DNA of 64,000 nt from Myotis daubentonii (taxonomy: Eukaryota > Chordata > Mammalia > Chiroptera > Vespertilionidae), in NCBI RefSeq assembly GCF_963259705.1, contig NC_081846.1:93508641-93572640 (forward strand). The letters run 5' to 3'. Numbering within the stretch: the stretch's first letter is position 1; each line of letters begins with the position of its first letter. Position numbers and translations under genes: made by a program. The notes beneath the pieces are model-generated. The model did no database searches. It was not told where the DNA came from and saw only the letters and a list, made by a program, of their open reading frames with translations. Below, piece after piece: positions 30,725-42,078 of the stretch.

Positions 30725-32650
30725 AATTACCAGGACACTAAGATGCGGTGCCCCTTAGGGCAGGGCTGAGGATCATCCATAGCTGCTTACTCTGCCATGT
30801 TGATTCCCTGAGAGACCTTGCCCCACTCAGGCTGTGGCAGAGGCTTTGCATATGAATGCCCTGGCCCTTTGCAATCTGAAAATTACCTAAAAAATTGCAG
30901 CTGTGGCAGATAGACCCAGAACTTCAAAGAGAAGGCCCAAGGCCCTACAGCAGCTTGCAATTTTTCACAGCTGGGCCTCATCTGGGCACCACCAAACCCC
31001 AAACAAGGAAGGGGAATCTGCAGATCTCTTTGTAGCTCCAGCTGGGTATCCACAGGCAGAGGAGAAATTAGCACCTCCTTAGGTCCAAGAGCCAGTGTAC
31101 CCAGTGGTCAGAGTGGGACCATCCAGATTACAACTCCTCAGATCCATAAGGGACAGACTCAGGGGGCAGACTCAGTGAGCACCAAAGCCCCACTGAAGCA
31201 ATTCTTGCCCCAGAAGGGTATCTTCAGCACACAAGTTCTCCCACTGCAGACACAGCTGATTCTCACAGCCAATTCGCCTGGAGGTCAATTCCTCCCAGTG
31301 ATACCTACAGCAATCAAGGCTTAACTACAACAAGACTGTGTACAAAGCCCACAAAGGGGTGCACCAAGAGTGTCCACCTCAGGTAATTGGGGAGGCTGAG
31401 CCACTGGACCCTATAGGACACCTAGCACACAAAGCCATTCTACCAACACAGGGAAGCATAAAAAATGCGGAGACAAAGAAACAGGTCACAAATGACAGAA
31501 ATGGAGGAAAGCAAATGACTGGATAGAGAGTTCAAAACCACGGTTATAAGGGTTTTCAAGAATTTTCTGGAAACCGCCAATAAATTTAGGGAGACCCTGG
31601 AGAATATGAAAAAAGACCAACTAGAAATTAAGCATACACTGACTGGAATAAAGAATAATATACGGAGATCTAACAGCAGACAAGAGGATCCCAAGAATCA
31701 AGTCAAAGATTTGAAATACGAAGACACAAAAAATACCCAATCGGAAAAGCAAAAAGAAAAGAGAATCCCAAAATATGAAGATAGTGTAAGGAGCCTCTGG
31801 AACAACTTCAAGCGTACCAACATCTAAATTATAGGGGTGCCAGAAGAGAGAGGGCAAGATATTGAAAACCTATTTGAAGAAATAATGACAGAAAACTTCC
31901 CCCACCTGGTGAAAGAAATAGACTTACAAGTCCAGGAAATGCAGAGAACCCAAACAAAAGGAATCCAAAGAGGACCACACCAAGATACATCATAATTAAA
32001 ATGTCAAGAGCAAAGACAAAGAGAGAATCTTAAAAGCAGCAAGAGAAAAACCGCCAGTTACCTACAAGGGAGTACCCATACGACTGTCAGCTGATTTTTC
32101 AACAGAAACTATGCAGGCCAGAAGAGAGTGGCAAGAAATATTCAAAGTGATGAATGCCAAGAACCTACAACCAAGATTACTTTATCCAGCAAAGCTATCA
32201 TTCAGAATTGAAGGTCTGATAAAGAGTTTCACAGATAAGAAAAAGCTAAAGGAGTTCATCACCACCAAACTAGCATTATATGAAATACTGAAATGTATTC
32301 TTTAAGAAGAGGAAGAAGACAATGGTAAAGATATAAATTACGAACAGCAAATACATATCTATCAACAAGCGAATCTAAAAATCAAATGAATAAAAAATCT
32401 GATGAACAGAGTAAACTGGTGAATATAATAGAACCAGGGATATGTAAATGGAGTAGACTGACAATTCTTGGGGGGAAAGCGGTGTGGGGGTGCAGGAAGA
32501 GACTGGACAAAAATTGTACACCTATGGATGAGGACAGTGGGAGGAGTAAGGGCAGAGGGTGGTGGTGGGAACTGTGTGGAGGGGAGCTCTGGGGGCAAAA
32601 AAGAGGAACAACTGTAATAATCTGAACAATAAAGATTTAATTTAAAATAA
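30725..32650 (+). mobile_element. HAL1-like (half-L1) retrotransposon
   Basis: An L1-type 5' region leads into a degraded ORF1 (coiled-coil part about 31,460-31,830, C-terminal part to 32,305). A 3' UTR with AATAAAG and an A/T-rich tail near 32,625-32,650 follows. No ORF2 lies between ORF1 and the 3' UTR, which is the defining layout of HAL1 elements. ORF1 contains stops and frameshifts. Confidence 0.65.
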
Positions 32651-33234
32651 TGACATTTTGCCAAGTCCAAACATAGAGGTGACCCTTAAATTCAAAATCA
32701 AATTGTGGAGGATGAAGTCTAGTAATTGCTTTGGTATTCTTTTACAAAGATTTTACAATTGACAACTGACTTATTCTAAATGACACAACACTAAGATGAG
32801 GGGTGGTATAATATAATGCCAGGAGAATATAGCATAGAGTACATTTCTCCAAAACCAAAATATAAAGACTATAATCTCTAAGGCTTTTTAAAAAGTTGGC
32901 AAAGTAAAACATAGGGTAAGACATGGAAAAATAAAAAGATCTTTTTGTTTCATCAGTAAGCATAGAAACAGAAGATCAGACTGTAAGGATTCATAGGAAG
33001 AATGCAATATAACCTTCAATTTACAGGTAAGAACAATGAGGAAAAAGAAAAGGAAGAATATCGCCAAGAGCATAGGACAGAAATAAAAGAGCAAAACTTG
33101 AGAACTTGAAATTGGTGTCATATGTAAAAACAGCTGCAATACCTGGCTTAGGTATTGGCACAGTGTAGGCCTCCAAAACACTTTCATTCTCTTATTCCTT
33201 CCCTTCACCTGTTCACTGCTGTGAAGGGTGTTGT
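32651..33234. other. Intergenic sequence, nothing recognised
   Basis: AT-rich sequence without a recognisable exon or repeat end. Confidence 0.45.
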
Positions 33235-33460
33235 AACACAGTGATTGAGAAGAGTGGGATTTCACAAGCCAGACTTCCTGGGAATGTAATTAGTGTTCTG
33301 TCCCCAGGAGAAGGGAAACCTGTCCGTGCCTTGGATTCCTCATGTGTAAATAAATTGTAAGTCATGACTTTTATTATAGTGTTCCTGGGAAAATTAAGTT
33401 AATAAACACAAAAATGCTTAGAAGAATACCTGGCATGTAGAAAATGATAATGAAGTTTAC
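33235..33460 (+). mobile_element. MIR SINE
   Basis: It follows the MIR order: GATTGAGAAGAGTGGGATT, then CCTCATGTGTAAATAAATTG, then GCTTAGAAGAATACCTGGCA. It is an old, ubiquitous mammalian SINE. Confidence 0.7.
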
Positions 33461-33481
33461 TTATTAATATTATAATAGTAA

Positions 33482-33765
33482 CTAGGGGCCTGGTGCATGA
33501 AATTCATGCATGGGGCAGGGGCCCTCAGCCCAGCCTGCCCCCTCTCACATACTGGGAGCCCTAAGGGGATGTCCTACTGAAGGTTTAGGCCTACTCTCTG
33601 TTCCCCTTGGGGAGCGGGCCTAAGCCGCAGTCTGGCCTCCCTTTATGGGAGGCAACCAGGCTGATCAGGGGAAGACACCAGCCCCATCACCCTGTTGCTG
33701 TAGCCACTGCCAGACTCCGCAGCCACCAAGGTGTTTTCTTCAACACGGACTCCAGGCCCTTTACC
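33482..33765 (-). mobile_element. Helitron fragment
   Basis: It starts CTAGGGGCCTGGTGCATG with an internal ATGAAATTCATGCAT hairpin, which is the complement of a HeliBat-type 3' terminus. The distal 5' end is not recognisable. Confidence 0.65.
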
Positions 33766-33854
33766 ATGAAAAAATGACAAGTTTCTTTAGGTATTTTCAA
33801 GACGTGTCTTTCATAGGATATGGCATTTCTTTATATTTTTTTATACTCATCTGA

Positions 33855-34083
33855 GAATATGTTTATATTGATTTTTAGAGAATGTAGAAGAGAAAGGGAA
33901 AGACAGAAAGAAACATCAAAGTGACAGGAACACTTTGATTGTTTGCCTCCTGCATGAGCGCTGACCTGAGCCCCAGCAAGGGAGGAGCCTGCAGCCTAGG
34001 TACATGCCCTTGGTCAGAATTGAACCCAGACCCTGCAGTAGGCTACTGAGGCATTATCTACTGAGCCAAACCAACTAGGGCAG
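33855..34083 (-). mobile_element. VES-type tRNA-derived SINE
   Basis: On the minus strand it reads CCCTAGTTGGTTTGGCTCAG (box A region) and then GGGTTCAATTCTGACC (box B region), followed by a TCTTTC-rich tail. This family is typical of vespertilionid bats. Confidence 0.8.
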
Positions 34084-34259
34084 GATATGATATTTCTTAG
34101 CCCCTGCAGCAGCAGACCTTCGTTTTTTCTCCAGGAGTGAGGTGGAAAAACCATACATCACCATCTTGGATTCTTATTACCCAAGTTACTAAGAATATTA
34201 CCAGTGGCATACAGGAGCTTAGCCAATGAGCGGTCAGAAAAGGTGTTTCCTTTGTAGTT

Positions 34260-34908
34260 CACACCAATCCCGGCTCAGCCCCTGCCTAGGTCTGCGGCCT
34301 TAGGCCGGGTGTTAGGACTGGGTAGGGGACCCCCAGTCCAATCTGATCACCTCCCAAGGCCTAAGATCTCTGGCCTGGGCCTTAGGCCTAGGCAGGGCAC
34401 ACCCAGCCTGCTGCAATCACCTACCCAGGCCTCAGGTCTCTGGCCAGAGCACTTGGCCTGGGCAGGGGACCCTCAGCCCCCTCTGATTGCAGGCTCCGAC
34501 TTTGCCCAGGCCAGAGGAGCATTAGGTCTGGACAGGGTACCCCCAGACCGCTCTAATCACAGGCTCCGTCCTTGTCCAGGCCTCAGGCATCTGGCGGGGC
34601 GTTATGCCTGGGCAGGGGACCCCCAGCCCTGGGAAACTGCCAGCTCCACCCTTATCCAGGCCTAAGGCTTCTGGCTGGGGCGATCACCAGCTCCGCCTCC
34701 CTGGGCAGTGTCTTGCGCTGCCCGCCCCGCCTCCCCAGTCCCTGATGTGGCACAGATCCCACGGGTGGCTTCTGGTGCTGCCTGCCCCAACAACAGTATG
34801 CAAATTTAATGGCCATTTTTGTTGGGTTAATTTGCATACACTTCTGATTGTCTGGTGGCTGTAGCAAAGGTATGGTCATTTAGCATTTTTGTCTTTTATT
34901 ACTGTAGA
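34260..34908 (-). mobile_element. Probable Helitron with 70-80-bp minisatellite
   Basis: About five copies of a GC-rich unit built around GGCAGGGGACCCCCAG recur every 69-80 bp from about 34,310 to 34,630. The right end, read on the minus strand, is TCTACAGTAATAAAAG with AATGCTAAATGACC following, a variant of the Helitron 5' end. The 3' end was not found. Confidence 0.45.
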
Positions 34909-34910
34909 TA

Positions 34911-35545
34911 TCCTATCTAATAAAAGAGAAACATGGCAATTGGCATACGACTGCTACCCTTCCCATTGGCTAATCAGGGTGATATGCAAAGTAACTGCCA
35001 GCCAAGATGGCGGGCAGCAGCCAGGCAGCTTAAACTGAACATGAGGTTTGCTTGCTTCAGTGACAGAGGACTGCAATGTTTCCCGCCTGCCTTGCTGGCC
35101 TCTGAGCCTGCAGTTTGAAACATTGTAACAAACGTAGAAGCTAAACCAAACCCCAGAAACCAGCTTTCAGTGAGCTGGGTTCTCAGAGCTGGAGTTGATA
35201 CAGAGTTTCGATTATAGAACCGAAACAAACCAGATACCTGCTTTCAGCAGCTGAGGCCTCAGAGATGGAGCCAAGCCTCAGAGCTAAAGCTGGCCCAGAA
35301 TAAAAAAAGAAAAAAAGGAGTAGTTTCGAGCTTCAGTCACAGCCTGAAAACAGCCCTCAGCCCCTCACCCAGACTGTCCCAGCACCCCAGTAGGGACCCC
35401 CTACCCTGAAGGGTGTGTGACCAGCTACAAACAGCCATCATCCCCTCATCCAGGCTGGCAAGGGACCTCAGTGGGGACCCCCACCCTGATCCAGGACGCC
35501 CTTCAGGGCAAACCAGCCAGCCCCCACTCATGCACCAGGCCTCTC
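34911..35545 (+). mobile_element. Non-autonomous Helitron A
   Basis: It begins TCCTATCTAATAAAAGAG and ends near GCACCAGGCCTCTC on the plus strand. Its 3' half is the reverse complement of 30,441-30,722. Confidence 0.65.
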
Positions 35546-35890
35546 TCCTATATAGTAAAAGGGTAATATGCCTCCCAGCATATTAGTAACTAGGGGCCTG
35601 GTGCATGGGATCAGCGTGACAGGGGGCAGCGCCCAAACCCCCTGATAACCCTGTGGCTCTGTGTGTGACAGGGGGCGGGGCCACAACCTCCTTATCCGCC
35701 CTGCTCTTTTCTTGACAGGGGAAGGCGCCCCAACCCTCCCACCCCACGGGCCCTGAGCTCTGTGTGATGGGGTAGAGCCATAACCTCCCCAAAGTCCCTT
35801 CCCTGAGTGTGAGAGTGGCGGTGCCCCAACCCCCTGATCCGCCCTGCTCTGTGTGTGACAGGGGGCGGTACACCAACTCCCCTATTGGGG
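35546..35890 (+). mobile_element. Non-autonomous Helitron B (second copy, opposite orientation)
   Basis: It starts TCCTATATAGTAAAAGGG directly after Helitron A and contains about five units of the same 47-bp minisatellite as 29,800-30,360, inverted. A short foreign stretch near 35,581-35,607 contains another Helitron-like end (CTAGGGGCCTGGTGCATG). Confidence 0.65.
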
Positions 35891-35989
35891 TTAATCATCA
35901 GTATTTTATAATGACCTCTTTAAATACTTTGAGGGTTTAGTTAAGGTTATAACCTTGCTGAAGGCTGCTTGTGTGACATCATACTCTGC

Positions 35990-37720
35990 TAAGCATTTCC
36001 TTTAGCTTCCATATTATCTCTCTTTTATAGACCTCAACCTTTATCATAGCCGCTTCCACAGGAAGTAGGAGTGCATCTAAACGCTCCTAAGTATAGCCAG
36101 AGGTGCCAGCAGAGGTGAGAAGCCCCCTTGGCTCCCAAAGCACCCCAAAGTTCTGCACTGCTCCAAAAGCACAACATCCGTGATGTTTGCTCTCTGTTTC
36201 TTTGCCCCTGGGTTGGTTTTACATCAGGTCGACGACTATGTTTCACAGGATGGAATAAATTGGTGCAGCATGTTCTGCTTGATAACGTCCACTTTCAGGC
36301 TTGGTAATGACCCACCAACACAGACTGTTAGGTGAGTCTCTATTACAGCTGAGTGAAGTACAAGAAGAGCTCCGATTGAGGGAAGACAGCCGGCTGTCCC
36401 CCGTGTTCTCGGAGGCCAGGAGACGCAGTGAATCCTGAATCGGGGGCTGCAGCAGTGAGTGATAATGCGCATCACAGGGACATTTAGATCGTTTGGTCCA
36501 AAGACCTGGGGGAGCAATAGGTGGAGGCTGCGTTGAACCTCTGAGCACGACTGTCCAGGTATATTGTTCACCTCCCTGACTCAAGGCAAAAGGCATTGAC
36601 ATTTCTGGGCTAGAGGCACAGTGAGGAAGAAAGGGCAAAATTTACTACAGAGAAGCAGGAATGATGATGCCATTAGGTTGGGGTTATGCATTAAAGCAGA
36701 ATGGAGGGTGCTGAGTTAGTTGGTGGCCTTGATGTCTTGAACAATCAACATCCTTGTCCATTACACTTCTTTCCTGGCAGGACCAGAGTGTTATAGGTCT
36801 GGTACAGAGTACGACAATGGCTTTAAATAGAAGGCATTTACTAAAGGTCTGAGTCCTTCCTTTGCTTCTGGTTTCAAGGAATATTGAGGAAATTTGTATA
36901 ACAGTTTAGTGGATCTATCTGAACTTTAATAGGTTCTGCTCCAATTATTTTTCCTATTTCAGTGGAATTTTTTATCCCATAAAATATCAGTATGGTGTCA
37001 AGAGTTTTACTTGGGATATAAATCAAACATAATGAAGAAGGCAAAAGTATATCCAGAGCAGAAACCACCCAATTATAAGTAGAGGAGTCCGCTAGGATCT
37101 CAAGAAATAGAACATTCGCCAAATAAGTCTCTCCCTATTAAATGTACAGGGATGATATTACAAAGCAGGAAGGAATGTTTGCATTCAAGGGCTAAACATT
37201 GCCAGTGAAAGCTGGGAGACTGGAAAGAGCTGTGGGTGACTTAAAATGTCTACCAGCTATTGTAAGTATAACTTGAGGAAATGTTTGAATAAAGGTAGTG
37301 GGAGAACTTAGTGTAGAAAGAGTAGCAGCCATATTCACCAGGAGCTGATCAGGTTAGCCATCTATATTGATAGTTAATTCACATTGAGTATTTAAGGGTA
37401 AAACAAGAGAGTGGGTAGATTCTTTCCTTGTTGGGTCGCGCTCACACATCTGAATTAAATGATTTTTTTGTCTTGTTTTTACTTTGCACGATTTACAATA
37501 TCTGTCAGTGTCCTTGTCAGAGGTGATCACCTGGGCAGTGTGCCACCTAACTATTTGACCTGCAGGGCATGCATCTATTTTAGGTCCTATTTCATTTTCA
37601 CTCTAAATACTTTCCCAGGTGTTGTATTTCAAATAAAGGAGCTGATTCCCACTCTAATTTCTGTTTTTGAATTAGGTCTCACATTTCAGATTTAATTTTA
37701 TGACACAATAGAATGAAGTG
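35990..37720 (-). mobile_element. Degenerate endogenous retrovirus pol relic
   Basis: On the minus strand the stretch around 36,540-36,600 shows the reverse-transcriptase word QYTWTV, with a proline-rich continuation split between two frames. Protease/RT-like text lies upstream (about 36,870-37,120) and weak pol-like text downstream. Many stops and frameshifts interrupt it, and no LTRs were identified. The ERV class is unresolved and the limits are approximate. Confidence 0.5.
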
Positions 37721-38009
37721 GCCACTGCTCCCCAGGACCCTGCTTTAGCTCCTGGTGCTGCTGGAGAATGTTTTACTGTCAATCCTGAGAATCTCCTAGA
37801 GTTGCTTGTTTCTCTGATTTTCACATACTAAACTGAACCAGAGTTTGTCTGCTGGTTCACACACAAAAAGCAGTGTGCAAGCGATAGAGAACTTACCTGT
37901 GATGCACAAGCCGTGCATTAGCATCAATGCCAGTCCAGAGAACAGGGAAGCTTGTGCAGCAACACACCCAGCCCCCCGGCTCACAGACAAGAGGCTCCAA
38001 AGAGCCAAA

Positions 38010-38745
38010 ATCATGTCATCAGAAGTAAGGGGTGCTGGAGAAGATGTGGAGCAAAAGGAAAACTCGTGCACTGCTGGTGGGAATGCTGACTGGGGCAGCC
38101 ACTATGGAAGACAGTATGGAGTTTCCTCAAAAAACTACAAATGGCACTCCCATTTGACCCTGTGATCCCACTTCTAGGAATATATCCCAAGAAACCAGAA
38201 ACACCAATCAGAAAGCATATGTGCACCCCTATGTTCACAGCAGCACAATTCACCATAGCTAAGATCTGGAAACAGCCTAAGTGCCCATCAGTAGATGAAT
38301 GGATTAGAAAACTGTGGTACATCTACACGATGGAATACTATGCTGCTGTAAAAAAGAAGGAACTCTTACCATTTGCAAGGGCATGGATGGAACTGGAGAG
38401 CATTATGCTAAGTGAAATAAGCCAGTCAATGAATGAAAAATACCACATGATCTCACTCATTCATGGATAATAAGACCATTATAAACTTATGAACAATAAT
38501 AGATACAGAGGCAGAGCAGCCTCAAGCAGATTGTGAAACTGCAGCGGGAAGGTCGGGGAGGGTTGGGGGGCAGGAGGAAGGGGGGTAAGAGATCAACCAA
38601 AGGACTTGTATACATGCATATAAGTATAACCAATGGACATAAGACACTGGGGGGTAAGGGAGGCCAGGGGACTGTCAAGGGCAGGGGATAAAAAGGGACA
38701 CATATGTAATACCCTTTGTAATACTGTAAGCAATAAAAAAAAGAA
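38010..38745 (+). mobile_element. 5'-truncated L1 3' end
   Basis: It carries the C-terminal ORF2 tail ([13 protein letters not shown] ... [21 protein letters not shown] ... MLSEISQSM), then a G-rich 3' UTR and an A-rich tail after AGCAATAAAAA. The ORF2 tail is open for about 109 codons (38,141-38,470), indicating a fairly young copy. Confidence 0.9.
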
Positions 38746-38789
38746 ACAACTAATGAATGCATAAATAAGTGGAACAACAAAGTGATATT

Positions 38790-38790
<1 letters not shown>

Positions 38791-38875
<85 letters not shown>

Positions 38876-38878
38876 ATA
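38791..38878. repeat. (CT)n followed by (AAAT)n microsatellite
   Basis: About 49 bp of CT repeats abut about 39 bp of AAAT repeats. Confidence 0.95.
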
Positions 38879-38994
38879 CCTCTGTCCCTGAATCTTCCTT
38901 CTACGTTAGTATGATCTTTAGTTAATCTTCGCATCTCCTTGTTGTAGTTCACTTAAAAGATAAAAAGGAATGACAATACATTAGTCTTTGTATT

Positions 38995-39110
38995 TTCTCA
39001 TTCATTCATCGAATATGACTACCTATTATATGCCAGAGGCTGTTCTGGTTACTGAGCATATAGAAGAAACTAAAACAGACCAAAAAATTCTTGCCCCATA
39101 AAACTTACAT
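38995..39110. mobile_element. L2-like fragment
   Basis: Words such as CATTCATTCATCGAATATGA, then CTACCTATTATATGCCAGAG and GAACTAAAACAGACC-like text follow a common old mammalian repeat consensus that I recall as L2. Confidence 0.4.
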
Positions 39111-39119
39111 TTTCATGGT

Positions 39120-39375
39120 TTAAATTTTTTCCAGTTTTATTGAGCTATAATTGACATACAAAACTGTGTAAGTTTAAAGTGTACAGCAAGCATGTCAAAC
39201 GTGCAGCCCATGGGCCGTATGCCTCATTTTATTGGCCCATGTTAGCCTTTGAGTTTGACATGCTTGGTGTACAGCCTACTGACTTGACTATGTACACTGT
39301 ATATGAACATGTATATTATGAAGTGATGCCCACATGAAGTTCAGTTAATATCCATTATCTCATACAGATTTTTTA
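39120..39375 (-). mobile_element. Old L1 3' fragment interrupted by a MITE
   Basis: TTTTATTGAGCTATAATTGA and the following text match an old L1 3' UTR in antisense. The match resumes after the MITE at 39,187-39,266. A second antisense L1 ORF2 piece lies at about 39,395-39,505. Confidence 0.6.
39187..39266. mobile_element. 80-bp hAT MITE with exact 8-bp target-site duplication
   Basis: It begins CAAGCATGTCAAAC and ends GTTTGACATGCTTG, so the termini are inverted repeats. Both sides carry GTGTACAG (39,179-39,186 and 39,267-39,274). Confidence 0.9.
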
Positions 39376-39505
39376 AAAAGTTTTTTTCCTAGAGGTGGTC
39401 ATCTTTTTGTCATTCATTCTGTTATTGTGGTGTATCACATTGATTAATTTTTCATATTTATTCCCGCATCCCAGGAATAAATCCCACTTAGTCAGGATGT
39501 ACAAT

Positions 39506-39960
39506 CCTCTCAAAGTGCTGTTGCATTCAAACTGCTAACGTCTCTACATTGTTTCAATTTTAGTATGTGGGCTGCCAAAGCAAAAACTCCAAGTGGCTTT
39601 ATTTTTGTAACGGGGCACAATGCACTCTGAATTTTATAATACACGTTGGATTTCAGTTATCAACGAGCAAATGCCTCAAGGAGCAAGCAGCTTTTCCCCT
39701 GCTTGGAGCATTAACAAAAATGAAGACACACTTGCGACTTCTGATCCTTTTCTTTGCAGACTTGGCATCACCTCCTACACACATACCTCAAAGGAATGGA
39801 AGGCGCTGTGCAACAATTTGACCCACAGCAGCATCCATATTTGCCGCTGCCACAATACCGTCTGGAACTTGCTTGTAAATACACCAACATGGCTGAAAAC
39901 CAGTAAGATGTACTGGGAATTCAGTTCTCCTCCAAGGGACGCAATAATTCGCCCTGTAGC
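39506..39960. other. Unassigned sequence upstream of the CpG-rich segment
   Basis: A 114-codon plus-strand ORF (39,620-39,964) and an overlapping minus-strand ORF exist. Neither resembles a family I know, and no splice structure supports them. Confidence 0.3.
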
Positions 39961-39989
39961 ATAAAGCCTGGCCCCGGGAGCCTGGTAAT

Positions 39990-40660
39990 GTGCTGGTGTG
40001 CGGGGCGGGGCGGGGCCGGGACACGCTGGCTGCGAGATGCGGGCATTCACCAGGCACGTGGGAGCGTGAAGTCCACGGTTCTTTAGGGGGAAAGTTCCAG
40101 GGACCAAACTTTTGGAAACCGGCAACCGCTCCTGGGACGGAATTTCTGCTTCTGTTTCACAAACCTCGGCCTTGCTGGGCCGGGCCCAGAGCTGGGCAAG
40201 GGTAAGGGTTTACCTAGGGATGGCCTGTCCACTTCCCGGAAGCCTCCTGCTGGCCGCGGCCCAAGCAGCAGGACACGGAGGAGGATGAGAATCACTCCAC
40301 AGGGCGCGGATCCAGGAGGAAATAAAACCCAAAGCCATCCCTGAGGAAAGTCCGCGCCCGCTTAAAGGAACTGACCCTCGCCCTCCCCTCCAGTGCAGCG
40401 CCAGCATCCCCCAGCTGCGCCTCGCAGCCTCGCGATGACGCATGCGCCCTGCCCAGCTAAACGCCCACTGTGCTGGCCTCCGCGCCTGCGCAGCCTGGGT
40501 CTCCAGCCTCTTCCCCCGCGTGGGGGGCTGGTGGCGGCCGCGGACCCGAGTGCGCTGCTTGGTTGCACCCCCAGTGGGTAGCTTCCCGGCAGATGGTGCT
40601 CCTGCCCAGAGGGAAAGGGGAACCTGCAGACCAGAGCCCATGTCTCCGGCCTTGTCCGCG
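39990..40660. promoter_or_regulatory. CpG-rich promoter-like segment
   Basis: CpG density is far above the surrounding DNA. Motifs include GGGGCGGGGCGGGGCC (Sp1-like, about 40,003), TGACGCATGCGCC (CRE/NRF1-like, about 40,435) and CGCCTGCGCAGCC (NRF1-like, about 40,482). A good donor, GGGTAAGG, occurs at 40,200 on the plus strand. No downstream coding exon was recognised on either strand, so the direction and gene are unknown. Confidence 0.5.
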
Positions 40661-40830
40661 CATCCTTTTGTTTTACCCCAGGATGCTCAGGCACCACTGC
40701 CTCTCCTGTTCTCCAGTATCTGCCAAGCAGCTGGAAGTCCTCTCTCGGGGAATTTTTAACTTGTTTGGAGGCAGCCTCGGTGCGGGGTTCCTTTTTTTAT
40801 TTTTTGTTTAATCTAGAAACATCCAGGGCG

Positions 40831-40985
40831 GCCCTGGCCGGGTAGTGCAGTTGGTCCTCCCCATCCAAGTTGGCAGTTGGATCCCAGTCAGGGCACAAAA
40901 AAGAATCCACCAACGACGAATGCATAACTAGAGCAACAAGTCCGCGTCTCTCTCACAGATCAACACATTTTTTAAAAAACACAAT
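40831..40985 (+). mobile_element. VES-type SINE
   Basis: GCCCTGGCCGGGTAGTGCAG starts the element. The box B region reads AGTTGGATCCCAGTCAGGGC, and a CTCTCTC stretch and A-rich tail close it. It is the plus-strand counterpart of the SINE at 33,855. Confidence 0.85.
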
Positions 40986-42031
40986 TTTTTTAAGAATGTT
41001 TACAGAAGCATCCCGGACCTGAGGGACGCCTCAAATGTCATTTCTTCAATAGGAAACTGAATTATAAAGTTGAGTGATACTTTGAAGAAAGGAAGTAAAA
41101 GAGGAAATCCCCTCCCCACGTTTACATAAGCATATACACAGGGTAATCTCAAAGAATGAACCAGCAACTGCTAACTGATCAGAGTGGGGGGTTTGGGGGG
41201 GAGGGTTAGGGTTGTATTGTTTTAAGTTTGTCCAATGCGCATGGATTGTTTTGTAAATGTTTGAATGTTTGACTCCATCAAAATGTAGACACCAAGGAAA
41301 TTTGGAAATTTAAGAAGTCTGAGTAGAATTGAGTAATGCTTGATAGAATATGTATGTTTGAAGAAGAAATGTCTTGTGTAAAACAAAACAAAACAAAAAA
41401 AATCAGGACTGTGGTTTACAACACGGAGGAACAGTGTATCACAGGGAAATTCAACACTCTCCTGAATACCTGGCAGGACTAAGGCAAGCCAGACTGAAGA
41501 GCAGAAGAACCAAAGGACCTTCACTACTGCAAATTTTTTTTTCTTTTTTCACCTTTTAACTACGAAACCAATTTTTTTCTTCTTTATTCCATCTCCTGAT
41601 TATACCCTTTTAATTACTACATTTTTATTTTTAACCAATATTATTACTGCTACCATTTTACCATTTTTTAAAATGCTATTTTATTTTCTCTTTATTTTAT
41701 TTTGGGATTAGTGTTCTCCACTCTATTTTCATCATTCCTTTAGCATCAATTTTCCCTACCTCAATTTTACCTCTATGCTAAAACCCTTGATCTCACTTTT
41801 CCCCTTTTGTTGTCCTGTATCTCTTACCCTAGTCCTGCTTTAGATTTTCCTGAATCCTTCTTTTTACACCCTGTCAAAATTTCACCCTACTTATAAATCC
41901 TATTTCCACTCCACTGCTCTAAATCATTATACACCTATCCCTTATCTTTATTCACTATCCAAAGTTTTTTCTTCTTTTATCTTTCTATTGTTTTGTTGCT
42001 GTTTGCTTGATTCCTGAGTATATTGTTTTTT

Positions 42032-42077
<46 letters not shown>
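42032..42077. repeat. (TG)n microsatellite in the L1 5' UTR
   Basis: About 23 uninterrupted TG repeats. Confidence 0.95.

Positions 42078-42078
<1 letters not shown>

Noticed and set aside
33855..34083. tRNA gene on the minus strand
   Set aside because: Same reason: it is a VES-type SINE, not a functional tRNA.
40210..40641. 143-codon minus-strand ORF in the CpG-rich segment
   Set aside because: Overlapping ORFs of similar length exist in four frames. This is expected from high GC, and no domain was recognised.
40831..40900. tRNA gene
   Set aside because: The box A/B-like words belong to a tRNA-derived SINE with a degenerate cloverleaf and a SINE tail.
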